Assembly: GCA_934167785.1 (NCBI GenBank) | Contig: CAKPLX010000017.1 | Span: 1 to 20,377, forward strand | From: an uncultured Bacilli bacterium | GTDB lineage: Bacteria; Bacillota_I; Bacilli_A; RF39; UBA660 | DNA length: 20,377 nt | Direction of reading: 5' to 3' | Shown: piece by piece, positions 1 to 8,015 of the stretch | Numbering within the stretch: the stretch's first letter is position 1 | How the letters are laid out: every line of letters starts with the position of its first letter | Notes under the pieces: model-generated | The model's input: only the letters and a program-made list of their open reading frames with translations | The model's database searches: none | Told to the model about the DNA's origin: nothing | Translations under genes and position numbers: made by a program

Positions 1-7
1 TATCAGT

Positions 8-1075
8 TTACTTTTCTTCCTTTTTTTCTTCTTTCTTGGTTTCTTTTGGTTCTTTTTTTGCTTTTTCTTTCTTTTTCTTTCTATCAATTCCATAGCATTC
101 TCTTACTTGGTTTTCAATTTCTTCTAGGACATCTTTATTTTTGGAAAGATAGATTTTTACATTTTCTTTTCCTTGGCCAATTTTGTTTTCATGATAAGCA
201 TACCAAGCGCCACTTTTTTCTACAATTCCAGCTTCTACTGCTAAATCTAATACTTCTCCTTCGTGTGAGATACCTGTTCCGTACATAATGTCTACAACGG
301 CTGTTTTAAAAGGAGGGGCGACTTTATTTTTAACTACTTTGATTTTGGTTGCCGCGCCAACGATATCATTTCCTTGTTTGATTTGTTCTCCTCTTCTTAT
401 ATCAAGACGGACAGAAGAATAATACTTCAAGGCTTTTCCTCCTGGGGTTGTTTCTGGATTTCCAAACATGACGCCAACTTTTTCTCTTAATTGATTAATA
501 AATATAACGATGGTGTTGGTTTTGTTGATGGAACCAGATAATTTTCTTAAGGCTTGGCTCATTAGTCTAGCTTGCAATCCAACGTGTGAGTCTCCCATTT
601 CTCCATCAATTTCTGCTTGTGGGACTAAGGCCGCAACCGAGTCAATGACAATAATATTTACGGCTTCACTTTTGACTAGTGCATCACATATTTCTAGAGC
701 TTGTTCTCCCGTATCTGGTTGAGATAATAATAATTCATCAATGTCAACACCTAAGTTTTCGGCATAAACGGGGTCAACAGAATGTTCGGCATCAATAAAG
801 GCAGCTCTTCCTCCTTCTTTTTGAACTTCTGCTATAGCATGAAGAGCAAAGGTTGTCTTTCCAGATGATTCTGGTCCATAGATTTCTATAATTCTTCCCT
901 TTGGATAACCACCTACTCCTAGGGCAATATCTAAGGCAAGGGAGCCACTCTTACTCACCTCTACTTCGGCGTTTTCTTGCTCACCTAGTTTCATGATTGC
1001 TCCTTTACCAAATTGTTTTTCGATATCTGCCATCACTTGGGCCAACGCTTTATCTTTTTCTAATAATTTACTCAT
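8..1075 (-). CDS. recA: RecA recombinase
   Basis: This 355-residue protein is a full-length RecA, the ATP-dependent strand-exchange protein of homologous recombination and the co-protease that activates LexA self-cleavage in the SOS response. Visible parts are the Walker A motif GPESSGKT (about 67-74), the catalytic glutamate in IDAEHS (about 94-99; the family usually has IDAEHA), a Walker B strand [10 protein letters not shown] (141-150), DNA-binding loop L1 region around [14 protein letters not shown] (161-174) and loop L2 with [16 protein letters not shown] (206-221). The last 25 or so residues are almost only Lys and Glu, an extreme form of the acidic, poorly conserved RecA tail. The ATG start is set by AAGGAG seven bases upstream (1083-1088). 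The gene has its own strong promoter and a LexA-like box, so SOS control is likely. It ends seven bases from the window edge. Confidence 0.98.
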   Translation of the reverse strand: MSKLLEKDKALAQVMADIEKQFGKGAIMKLGEQENAEVEVSKSGSLALDIALGVGGYPKGRIIEIYGPESSGKTTFALHAIAEVQKEGGRAAFIDAEHSVDPVYAENLGVDIDELLLSQPDTGEQALEICDALVKSEAVNIIVIDSVAALVPQAEIDGEMGDSHVGLQARLMSQALRKLSGSINKTNTIVIFINQLREKVGVMFGNPETTPGGKALKYYSSVRLDIRRGEQIKQGNDIVGAATKIKVVKNKVAPPFKTAVVDIMYGTGISHEGEVLDLAVEAGIVEKSGAWYAYHENKIGQGKENVKIYLSKNKDVLEEIENQVRECYGIDRKKKKEKAKKEPKETKKEEKKEEK

Positions 1076-1106
1076 TTTTTGTCTCCTTTACTCACTGTAT
1101 GAGTCC

Positions 1107-1135
1107 ATTATAGCCTAGGTATTTTGCTTTGTCAA
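1107..1135 (-). promoter_or_regulatory. recA promoter, TTGACA-17-TATAAT
   Basis: On the minus strand a perfect -35 TTGACA (1130-1135) and a perfect -10 TATAAT (1107-1112) are separated by exactly 17 bases, the vegetative sigma-A/sigma-70 consensus. Initiation would fall near 1100, giving a leader of about 25 nt that carries the AAGGAG ribosome site of recA. Confidence 0.9.
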
Positions 1136-1143
1136 TAGTTTTG

Positions 1144-1157
1144 CGTACATTTGTTCG
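1144..1157. promoter_or_regulatory. Putative LexA/DinR (SOS) box upstream of recA
   Basis: The plus strand reads CGTACATTTGTTCG. The Firmicutes SOS box known from Bacillus is CGAAC-N4-GTTCG, so this site matches in nine of the ten fixed positions, with T in place of A at position 3. It lies eight bases upstream of the recA -35 hexamer. That position suits repression by blocking polymerase, although many LexA boxes overlap the core promoter. No lexA gene is in the window, so the call rests on motif and place alone. Confidence 0.65.
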
Positions 1158-1219
1158 TGCTATTTTTTGGCAATTTCCTTATTTTGTATTACGATTCTCA
1201 TTTCAGTATTTTATGCAAA

Positions 1220-1244
1220 AGAAAAAGAAGAAAAATACTTCTTT
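1220..1244 (-). terminator. Weak rho-independent terminator after the HELIH gene
   Basis: On the minus strand AAAGAAG pairs with CTTCTTT (arms 1238-1244 and 1224-1230) around a seven-base loop, followed by a T-rich run broken by a C. It lies about 60 bases past the stop of the putative peptidase gene. The stem is AT-rich and short, so it is a modest candidate. Confidence 0.4.
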
Positions 1245-1305
1245 AGCCTCAAATCTTCAACATGACTCCACCATAAAATTAAAAGCGTAGTTTTCTTTCA
1301 AAAAG

Positions 1306-2352
1306 TTATGTATATAACCGATTTTTTGTTTGATTATAATTTTCAAACATTTGTTCTTTTTCGTCTAAACTAAATTGTATTTTGACATTATAATTCATAG
1401 AATAAAAAGCACATATTTCTTCCATTAAATTCTCATAACTATATAATAATTTATCATATAATTCTTTAGTAATCAAATTATTTTCTAAATATATGTATAC
1501 TTTATTATAAAACATATTTGAAATGGATATCATTATTTCTTTTATTAAATTTGTATCCCATTTTTTACTTATTAATGCTTCATCTAATTTCAAATTTAAT
1601 TTTTTATATTCATCTTTTTTTGAATATAAATTATATTTTTTCTCTGTATACAACGGATCTACTGCCATACCATAAAATAAATCATTGGTTTGTGTTTGAT
1701 AGTCCCCATTATAACCTTGAAATTTTACTTTTCTATTGATTAGTCCTAAATCTTTTTTTAACAATTCTTCATAGTCAATATTGAATTCATTATTCATTGA
1801 AAACGCTAATAATCTTACAAGAGGGGTTACAATTTTATATCCACTTTGAAAGTTAACTTTATTGCTCATGATTACATCGTCAGCATTATAATTTAAGTTA
1901 CTTAACTGGGAAAGCGCGATTTTGCTAAGAAGTTCATCACATCCTTCATTTATTGCCTGACCATAATATATGAGATGGCCATTTTCACTTTGAATGATTT
2001 GAAGACCTCCAAAACACTCTTTTCCACTGTTTTTAGAGGAAACATTTTTAGTGTTTGGTGTACCTAAAACATGTATTAATTCATGAATAGATTGGTGCAA
2101 GGATTTTGTACTATTTAACGGATTATATTTTTCATAGGCCACATCATATTCATTTTCATCGTCTGTTTCTTCAATATAACCTTCTTCCCCTAACGTTGCT
2201 TTATCTAGTGTACTAATATTTCTTATCCTTTCTAAAAAAATATCAATTACTTCTCCTCTAGTTTCTTTGCTAAAAAGTTTACATATTAATTGAATTGAAT
2301 CACGAAATCTCTTTTTTTCTGACTCATTCAAATTTGTTAAATTAACACTCAT
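1306..2352 (-). CDS. Putative zinc metallopeptidase (HELIH / NEG gluzincin-like), function unknown
   Basis: I do not recognise this 348-residue protein as a named family. It has a zinc-peptidase HExxH motif, HELIH at residues 90-94 within SLHQSIHELIHVLG, and 41 residues later INEGCDEL (134-141). An NEGxxE-type motif at that spacing commonly supplies the third, glutamate, zinc ligand in gluzincin-like peptidases. There is no signal peptide or membrane segment, so it is probably cytosolic. The region before the motif is acidic (EETDDENEYD, 61-70) and the C-terminal half is predicted helical, rich in Lys, Asn and Tyr. The start has AAAGGAA upstream. The gene stands alone: the terminator of the antiporter operon precedes it and a weak hairpin follows. 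It looks more AT-rich than most of its neighbours, which could mean transfer or relaxed selection. Peptidase activity is inferred from motifs only. Confidence 0.7.
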   Translation of the reverse strand: MSVNLTNLNESEKKRFRDSIQLICKLFSKETRGEVIDIFLERIRNISTLDKATLGEEGYIEETDDENEYDVAYEKYNPLNSTKSLHQSIHELIHVLGTPNTKNVSSKNSGKECFGGLQIIQSENGHLIYYGQAINEGCDELLSKIALSQLSNLNYNADDVIMSNKVNFQSGYKIVTPLVRLLAFSMNNEFNIDYEELLKKDLGLINRKVKFQGYNGDYQTQTNDLFYGMAVDPLYTEKKYNLYSKKDEYKKLNLKLDEALISKKWDTNLIKEIMISISNMFYNKVYIYLENNLITKELYDKLLYSYENLMEEICAFYSMNYNVKIQFSLDEKEQMFENYNQTKNRLYT

Positions 2353-2393
2353 AAAAAATTTCCTTTCATTTTTATATTAAACAATAAGTATGG

Positions 2394-2416
2394 AAAAAGA
2401 AGTATTTTCATACTTC
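2394..2416 (-). terminator. Rho-independent terminator ending the rplI-to-antiporter operon
   Basis: On the minus strand GAAGTAT pairs perfectly with ATACTTC (2410-2416 and 2399-2405) around a GAAA tetraloop, followed directly by five T residues (2394-2398). It begins eight bases past the antiporter stop codon and separates that operon from the putative peptidase gene. Confidence 0.85.
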
Positions 2417-2423
2417 AATAATA

Positions 2424-3374
2424 TTAACCCATATAGATGACATAACTATAATAGAGAATAAATAAAATTAAGAAAATGATGCCTTCTTTTTTGGTAATTT
2501 TTCTATCATTATAAGAGAAGATAAATAATAAAATTACGGATAATAGCATGACAATTAGGTCAATGGCATTAAAAGATACTTTGGAGATGCCACCTAATAG
2601 GGCAACGGGAACGCCAATTACAATTCCTAGATTAAAGATGTTACTTCCGACAACATTTCCTATTGCGATATCATACTCCCCTTTTCTAGTTGCCGTTACT
2701 GAAGTAACTAGTTCAGGTAGAGAGGTACCTAGGGCAATAATGGTTAAGGCAATCATTTTTTCACTGATTCCTAATAATTTGGCTAAGGCTGATGCTGAAT
2801 CAACAACTAAATTACTTCCTAAGACAATCGCGATTAAGCCAATGATTGTGAAAAGAAATGATTTGGGTAGATTCATATATTCTTCTGTTTCCTCTGGATC
2901 TATCTTTTTTCGGGCCATACTAATTAAGTAATAAATAAAGATAAGGAAGAACAGTAATAAAGTAATGCCATCCCCTCTGGTGAAATTATTTTTAGTATGA
3001 TTAATTAAGTTATCTGATAATAATGCAGCAAAAAGGGTTGTGATCAGAATGGTTATGGGTAATTCTTTTTTAACGGTATTATTTTTAACATTAAGGGAAT
3101 GAAAAAGTGAGCTTACCCCTAGAATAAGAAGAATGTTTAGGATATTACTTCCAATGACATTTCCTAGGACGATATCACCGCTATTGGATAAGAGAGATTT
3201 GATACTAACCGCAAGTTCTGGGGCACTAGTACCAAAGGCAACAATCGTTAAGCCAATTAACATTTTAGAGACTTTGAAATTTCCTGCAATTGAGGAAGAT
3301 CCATCCACAAAGATATCGGCTCCTTTAATTAGGATAATGAAGCCTACAATTAATAAAATAATTTGAACGAACAT
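2424..3374 (-). CDS. Calcium/sodium antiporter, CaCA family (YrbG-like)
   Basis: This 316-residue integral membrane protein carries the two inverted alpha repeats that define the cation/Ca2+ exchanger superfamily. Repeat 1 has AFGTSAPEL (46-54) and GNVIGSNILN (71-80); repeat 2 has ALGTSLPEL (214-222) and GNVVGSNIFN (239-248). The paired glutamates (about E53 and E221) are the ion-binding residues of the family. About ten hydrophobic segments are visible, with a short acidic cytosolic loop between the halves (about 155-168). Its length is typical of bacterial YrbG-type proteins. Ion specificity (Ca2+, Na+ or both) cannot be read from the sequence. It starts 18 bases after rlmH with AGAAGGA upstream and is the last gene before a strong terminator, so it is probably co-transcribed with dnaB, walJ and rlmH. 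Confidence 0.9.
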   Translation of the reverse strand: MFVQIILLIVGFIILIKGADIFVDGSSSIAGNFKVSKMLIGLTIVAFGTSAPELAVSIKSLLSNSGDIVLGNVIGSNILNILLILGVSSLFHSLNVKNNTVKKELPITILITTLFAALLSDNLINHTKNNFTRGDGITLLLFFLIFIYYLISMARKKIDPEETEEYMNLPKSFLFTIIGLIAIVLGSNLVVDSASALAKLLGISEKMIALTIIALGTSLPELVTSVTATRKGEYDIAIGNVVGSNIFNLGIVIGVPVALLGGISKVSFNAIDLIVMLLSVILLFIFSYNDRKITKKEGIIFLILFILYYSYVIYMG

Positions 3375-3392
3375 CGTTTTTCCTTCTTTCTT

Positions 3393-3827
3393 TTATTTAT
3401 GGTATGTTTCATGATTTTGAATTTTAAAACTTCGATAGATTTGTTCTAAGAGAATTACGCGAAATAATTGATGGGGAAAAGTTAATTTTGAAAATGAAAG
3501 TTTAAAATTAGCCATTTGTTTCACTTTATCAGTTAAGCCATCACTTCCACCAATAATGAAAGTGATATTCGAATGATTTAGGAATGTTTTGTCTAGGTGA
3601 TTGGATAGTTCGATTGAGTTTAGCATTGTCCCATCAATATCTAGGATGATATTATAATCTTTAAGATTTATTTTTTTTAATAAAAGTTCTTCCTCCTTTT
3701 GTTTCGTGGAGTCAGGTAATTCTTCGATTACAACTTTGTGATATTTACTTAGGCGTTTCATGTATTCTTTGATAGCTTCTTGATAGAAAGCTTCTTTGAT
3801 TTTGCCTACACATAGTATTTTTATCAT
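3393..3827 (-). CDS. rlmH: 23S rRNA (pseudouridine-1915-N3)-methyltransferase RlmH
   Basis: RlmH is a SPOUT-fold methyltransferase that methylates pseudouridine 1915 in helix 69 of 23S rRNA on assembled ribosomes. The protein shows the expected N-terminus MIKILCVGKIKEAF, the SAM-binding knot with IIGGSDGL (91-98), LTFPHQLFRVILLEQIYRSF (115-134) and the conserved end YHK. I chose the inner ATG (144 residues) over the ATG two codons upstream because AGGAGG (3835-3840) sits seven bases from it but only one base from the earlier one. Even so the protein is somewhat shorter than the roughly 159 residues usual in Firmicutes. The start overlaps the walJ stop as ATGA, and its ribosome site lies within walJ, which suggests coupled translation. 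Confidence 0.95.
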   Translation of the reverse strand: MIKILCVGKIKEAFYQEAIKEYMKRLSKYHKVVIEELPDSTKQKEEELLLKKINLKDYNIILDIDGTMLNSIELSNHLDKTFLNHSNITFIIGGSDGLTDKVKQMANFKLSFSKLTFPHQLFRVILLEQIYRSFKIQNHETYHK

Positions 3828-4585
3828 ACACATACCTCCTCAGTTTCTTCATCTTGCGTGGTTACAATAATTTTATCGACGACTTTATTTTCTTCTAAAA
3901 GACGCTGTTTTAGGGTGTTATAGGCTAAATCTTTAGTGTTATTTTCGTGGGATAAGTGGGCTAAAAAGATATATTTGGTATTTTCTCCGGTGAATTCTTT
4001 TAAATATCTCGCGGAGTCATAGTTGGATAAGTGGCCTTTATCCCCTAGAATTCTTTGTCTTGTTTTAAAAGGATAAGTACTGTGATTTAACATTTCAATA
4101 TCATGATTACTTTCCATAATATAGATATCTTTATTACTTAGAAGAGGAAAATATTTTTGGTTGATATACCCAGTATCAGTAATATAAACAACGCTTTTTT
4201 TGTCTTCATCGATGATGTATCCAACAGAGTCTATCGCGTCATGGCTTGTTTTGATGACGTGAATAAGAAGTGAAGCGATTTTAAATTCGCCATGATTTTC
4301 AATGAGTTGATAGTTATCTAGGTAATCTATTTCTTCTTGCATCTTTTCGGTTAGATAAACTTTGGTATGATATTTTTTTTGAAATACTTTTAGTCCTTTA
4401 ACGTGGTCAATATGGGGGTGAGTAATTAAAATAGCATCGATTTCTTCCGCGTTGATGTTGAAAATACTTAATTTTTCTTTAACATATTTACAAGTATTTC
4501 CTAAATCGATTAGTAATTTTACTCCTCCTGCTTCAATATAGGTAGTGTTTCCTTTACTACCTGATGATAAGACTCTTACTCTCAT
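3824..4585 (-). CDS. walJ: MBL-fold metallohydrolase, WalJ/YycJ-like
   Basis: This metallo-beta-lactamase-fold protein of 253 residues has the metal motif HPHIDH (56-61), further likely ligands H115, D137 (in ITDTGY) and H210, and the YycJ-type signatures MESNHD (157-162) and GHLSN (184-188). Family members are proposed to be exo- or phosphodiester-cleaving enzymes linked to wall and replication coordination; the substrate here is unknown. The frame is open for 19 codons further upstream, but the family begins at MRVRVLSSGSKGN. That ATG overlaps the stop of the M23 peptidase gene as ATGA with no clear ribosome site, which fits translational coupling. In Bacillus walJ follows walRKHI; here it follows an M23 peptidase gene. 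Confidence 0.9.
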   Translation of the reverse strand: MRVRVLSSGSKGNTTYIEAGGVKLLIDLGNTCKYVKEKLSIFNINAEEIDAILITHPHIDHVKGLKVFQKKYHTKVYLTEKMQEEIDYLDNYQLIENHGEFKIASLLIHVIKTSHDAIDSVGYIIDEDKKSVVYITDTGYINQKYFPLLSNKDIYIMESNHDIEMLNHSTYPFKTRQRILGDKGHLSNYDSARYLKEFTGENTKYIFLAHLSHENNTKDLAYNTLKQRLLEENKVVDKIIVTTQDEETEEVCV

Positions 4586-6102
4586 TTGTATAGAGTGAAT
4601 GGGTCGAATGGTGAGCCACCGCGGTGTGGATAACCTCGCCATGTGGCAAAGTGTAGATGGGTACCACTATAAGGACTTGAAGAGGATGGTACGGGGTAGA
4701 CTTCTCCTGAATTTCCCATGGTTGCGATTTTTTGACCTCTACTTACGACTTGTCCTACTTTTACTAAAATTGTAGATAAGTGCATGTACTGAGTATAATA
4801 GTTACCAGTGTTATGGTTGATTAAAATATAATTTCCTTGGCGTCCGTTACAAGATAAGTTTCCAGCAACACAGCCTCCCTTAGTTTCAACAACCGTTCCA
4901 TTATTAGCGGCATAAATGTTAGAGCCATATCCTGGTCCATAAATATCTAAGGCCGCATGCATACTTCCCCAACGATAACCAAAGTATGTCGTAATCGTGT
5001 ATGGCGTATCGGTTGGCCATGCCCAATGGGAAAGATCTGCTACATGAGGAATTTCCTTTGAACCTTTGACAATAATTTTATCTACACTTGGTTTTAACTC
5101 AATTGTATTTAAGTTAATTGTATCTGACAATTGTCCATTGATGTATTCATACTCACGGCTAACACGATACAATCCATTTTCTCCTTCTTGTTTGACATAT
5201 TCAACACCTTGAACCTGATTTTCATCGTATTGTACATTTACAGCATAAGCTTTTTCTTCATCCTTTACACCATTGATTTCTACAACAATACTAATTATTG
5301 GATTAATTAGTCCAACGTTTACTTCTTGTCCTGTATAAAGAAGAGCATTTTCACTTTTGAAATTAGAGTTAGCAATTAAAAATTCTTGAACATTTAGTTT
5401 ATTGGCATTGGCAACTGTCTCTACAGTGTCTCCCTCTTTTACAAAATATGTAGATTGTTTTTTGGTTGTACCATATAATAAATATTTAGCTAGAGTACTT
5501 GCATCTGTAAATATTTCTTTATTGATAGAAATATAAGAAGATTTATAAGTAATATCTTCATCTATAGAAATATCTTTAATGATAGAACCAGTATCTGTGA
5601 TTTCTTTTTGCGTATTTTCTATATAAGCTTTATAGTCTTCTTCATTTACAAATGATTTAATTAATTGTGTGATTGCATCATCAAAGATTTGTTTGTTTAA
5701 CACATAAATATGTTTAGTTTTGTAATCTTTAACCTCTTTATTCTTAATTGTTATATCAACACCCTTGATTGTAAATTGTTTCTTTTTGATGATTCTGTTA
5801 TATACCGTTTGATTGGAATCTACTTTTTTGTTATACGTTGTTACACTTTTTAACATTACTCCATTAGGCATTTCTACTTTTTGAACTTTATATTTTTTCT
5901 TAATAGCGGTTTCTTTTTCGTTGATAAATTTTTCAAAATTAGTTTTACTTTCTACGGTGCCAATAATTTCTCCATCGATGTAAACTTGATATATTTCTTT
6001 TGGGACTTTCGTTGTATATTTTGTAAATCCAAAAGAAAAAACTAAAATACTAATTAAAAAAATTACAATAATATAAGAAATTCTAAAATGACTATTTTCC
6101 AA
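4582..6102 (-). CDS. Membrane-anchored M23 peptidoglycan endopeptidase with LysM and G5-like domains
   Basis: This 506-residue protein should cleave peptide cross-links of peptidoglycan outside the cell. A single membrane anchor lies at about 8-27. An extracellular region starts with a YIDGEIIG-type motif (41-48), then a LysM-like segment (about 219-263, YFVKEGDTVETVANAN), a G5-like beta domain (about 269-350) and the M23/LytM catalytic domain (about 362-505). The catalytic set is complete: H382 and D386 in MHAALD, H441, and H482/H484 in THLHFA. C411 and C418 could form a disulphide. Start is TTG, preceded by GAGGGAG six bases upstream; no ATG fits before the membrane segment. It overlaps the end of dnaB by 11 bases and the start of walJ by 4. 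Its place between dnaB and walJ is where the WalRK wall-regulation genes occur in Bacillus. Confidence 0.92.
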   Translation of the reverse strand: MENSHFRISYIIVIFLISILVFSFGFTKYTTKVPKEIYQVYIDGEIIGTVESKTNFEKFINEKETAIKKKYKVQKVEMPNGVMLKSVTTYNKKVDSNQTVYNRIIKKKQFTIKGVDITIKNKEVKDYKTKHIYVLNKQIFDDAITQLIKSFVNEEDYKAYIENTQKEITDTGSIIKDISIDEDITYKSSYISINKEIFTDASTLAKYLLYGTTKKQSTYFVKEGDTVETVANANKLNVQEFLIANSNFKSENALLYTGQEVNVGLINPIISIVVEINGVKDEEKAYAVNVQYDENQVQGVEYVKQEGENGLYRVSREYEYINGQLSDTINLNTIELKPSVDKIIVKGSKEIPHVADLSHWAWPTDTPYTITTYFGYRWGSMHAALDIYGPGYGSNIYAANNGTVVETKGGCVAGNLSCNGRQGNYILINHNTGNYYTQYMHLSTILVKVGQVVSRGQKIATMGNSGEVYPVPSSSSPYSGTHLHFATWRGYPHRGGSPFDPFTLYK

Positions 6103-7438
6103 TTTTATCTCCCTCTTTCTTTATAGACAAAAAGGTTGATGTTTTCTTCTTAAATAACATATCTATGGTTGCGATTGGTCCATTTCTGTGTTTTAGGATG
6201 ATTAATTGGATAGGAACTGGTAAATTATCATCAGGTGGGGCTTCTACATCTGGAGCATGAAGAGCTGCAACGATATCTGCATCTTGTTCAATAGAACCTG
6301 ATTCTCTTAAATCAGATAAAACTGGTTTCTTGTCTTCTCTTTTTTCAACACTTCTTGATAATTGGGATAGGGCAATGACCGGTACTTCTAATTCTAAGGC
6401 CATTGTTTTTAAACTTCTGGAAATTTCAGACACTTCTTGTTGTCTACTTCCTACATATTTAGAAGAGGAATCAATTAATTGTAAATAGTCAATGATAACT
6501 AATCCTAATCCTTCTCCTTGAGTTGCTAATCTTCGACATTTAGCTTTAATTTCACTGGCTGTAACACCACCAGCATCATGAAAGTAAATATTTGTATCTG
6601 CAAGTTGACTAATTGCTTCATTAATTCGTCGCCAATCTTCATTTTCTAATCTACCTGTTTGTAATTTTTTATTATCTACTTGTCCTAGTGAACTAATCAT
6701 TCTCATGATTAATTGTTCCGCAGGCATTTCTAGTGAAAAAACAGCAATGTTTTTTTTGGTACTTTTGGCAGCAGCACAAGCAATATTTAGCGCAAATGCT
6801 GTTTTACCAACTGCTGGTCTAGCTGCAACAATGATTAATTGCGTTGGACTAAAACCATTAGTTAAATTATCTAAATCAATTAATCCTGTTGTTAAACCTG
6901 TTACTTTGCCTTTATTTTTAGCAAGCATTTCTAAGTCATTTTGAGCCTTTTCTAGAACATCCTTAATATTTCGAAATTCTGTTGTTTTTTTTAATTTTGA
7001 TATTCCTAAAATACTCTTTTCGGCATCTTCTACTACTTCATTTAAATTGGCATCTGTTTTATTGGCATTGGTAATAATGGCTGTTGCTGATTCAATTAAA
7101 CGGCGAAGGGTAAATTTTTGCAAAACTGTATCAATGTAGTACTCTACATTGGCGCCTGTTGCAACACTTTCAATAACACTATTTAAGTATTCTACTCCTC
7201 CAATTTGAACGAGCCATCCTCGGTTAATGATTTCAGATGTTACTGTTCCAACATCAACAGGTTGTTTGTTTTGATAAAGAAATTTTATTACAGAAAATAT
7301 TTTACTGTTGCTGTCTAAATAAAATTCTTCTTCATTTACTTCTTCACATACTTTTTGTAAAGCACCATAGGACCAAAAGGCAGAACCTATTAGTGCTTTT
7401 TCTGCTTCAATATTATTGGGTAAACCATTTGGTCCCAT
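6092..7438 (-). CDS. dnaB: Replicative DNA helicase DnaB (DnaC in Bacillus naming)
   Basis: The hexameric 5'-3' helicase unwinds DNA ahead of the replication fork and recruits primase. At 448 residues it has family length. The N-terminal domain begins PNNIEAEKALIGS (about 7-19) and runs to about 110, followed by a helical linker. The RecA-like domain has Walker A ARPAVGKT (206-213), Walker B LVIIDYLQL (313-321) and a downstream SQLSRSVEKR / DLRESGSIEQDAD stretch (about 358-388), typical of DnaB. ATG is preceded by AGGTGA, whose first bases form part of the rplI stop codon, eight bases of spacing in all. The rplI-dnaB pairing is conserved in Firmicutes. No intein or insertion is seen. Confidence 0.98.
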   Translation of the reverse strand: MGPNGLPNNIEAEKALIGSAFWSYGALQKVCEEVNEEEFYLDSNSKIFSVIKFLYQNKQPVDVGTVTSEIINRGWLVQIGGVEYLNSVIESVATGANVEYYIDTVLQKFTLRRLIESATAIITNANKTDANLNEVVEDAEKSILGISKLKKTTEFRNIKDVLEKAQNDLEMLAKNKGKVTGLTTGLIDLDNLTNGFSPTQLIIVAARPAVGKTAFALNIACAAAKSTKKNIAVFSLEMPAEQLIMRMISSLGQVDNKKLQTGRLENEDWRRINEAISQLADTNIYFHDAGGVTASEIKAKCRRLATQGEGLGLVIIDYLQLIDSSSKYVGSRQQEVSEISRSLKTMALELEVPVIALSQLSRSVEKREDKKPVLSDLRESGSIEQDADIVAALHAPDVEAPPDDNLPVPIQLIILKHRNGPIATIDMLFKKKTSTFLSIKKEGDKIGK

Positions 7439-7446
7439 GTAATCAC

Positions 7447-7884
7447 CTACTTCTGTGTTAATTGTACTTTCAATTTAGCAACTACTTTTTTATGAAGTTG
7501 AATAGAAACTTCATGCATACCTAAGGTATTTAAATTTTCCGCCATAATCATTTTTTTGTTAATTTTTATTTCGTTTTTCTCTAATTCTTCACAAATTTGT
7601 TTACTACTAATACTTCCAAAGACTTTTCCTTGGTTAGAAGATACTTTAAACTCTATAGTTAACTTTTCTATTTTTTCTTTTAATTCTTGGGCGATTTTGA
7701 TGTTTTCTTGTTCCATTTGTTCTTTTTTCTTAATGTCTTGATCTAAGATATTTGAACTTGTTTTTGTATATTTTACAGCGTAACCATTTTTTATTAAATA
7801 GTTTATTGCATAGCCATCGCTTACTTCTTTGACCTCATTTATTTTTCCTTGTTTTTTTAAATCTTTGATAAAAATAACCTTCAT
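7447..7884 (-). CDS. rplI: 50S ribosomal protein L9
   Basis: L9 binds domain V of 23S rRNA near the L1 stalk and influences frame maintenance. The protein has 145 residues, close to family size. The N-terminal rRNA-binding domain starts MKVIFIKDLKKQGKINEVKEV and contains the signature GYAINYLIKNGYA (24-36). A lysine/glutamate-rich connecting helix (about 50-75) leads to the C-terminal domain with GKVFGSIS (86-93). The start has AAGGTGGGA upstream. It is the first gene of a run of six (rplI, dnaB, M23 peptidase, walJ, rlmH, antiporter) and lies just downstream of a good vegetative promoter. Confidence 0.96.
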   Translation of the reverse strand: MKVIFIKDLKKQGKINEVKEVSDGYAINYLIKNGYAVKYTKTSSNILDQDIKKKEQMEQENIKIAQELKEKIEKLTIEFKVSSNQGKVFGSISSKQICEELEKNEIKINKKMIMAENLNTLGMHEVSIQLHKKVVAKLKVQLTQK

Positions 7885-7908
7885 AAAAATCCCACCTTCA
7901 CGCTACTA

Positions 7909-7937
7909 ATTATACTATAATTGTGTATTTTAGTAAA
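7909..7937 (-). promoter_or_regulatory. Promoter of the rplI-dnaB-M23-walJ-rlmH operon
   Basis: On the minus strand TTTACT (7932-7937) and a perfect TATAAT (7909-7914) are separated by 17 bases. Initiation would fall near 7902, giving a leader of about 18 nt before rplI that contains its ribosome site. Confidence 0.8.
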
Positions 7938-7982
7938 GAAAAAGTTATTGGCTTAGGGTGGGAAGAATTTTTTAAGAGAAAT

Positions 7983-8004
7983 AAAAAAACAGTTCCCTGT
8001 TTTT
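7983..8004 (-). terminator. Rho-independent terminator after divIB
   Basis: On the minus strand AAAAACAG pairs perfectly with CTGTTTTT (7997-8004 and 7985-7992) around a GGAA loop, and the T run continues downstream. It lies just after the divIB stop and ends the murG-murB-divIB unit before the rplI promoter. Confidence 0.88.
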
Positions 8005-8015
8005 ATGAAGATTAG

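Noticed and set aside
2548..2931. Plus-strand open frame of 127 codons inside the antiporter gene
   Set aside because: It lies wholly opposite a well-conserved membrane protein gene and shows no family features or ribosome site. The other opposite-strand open frames were dismissed for the same reason.
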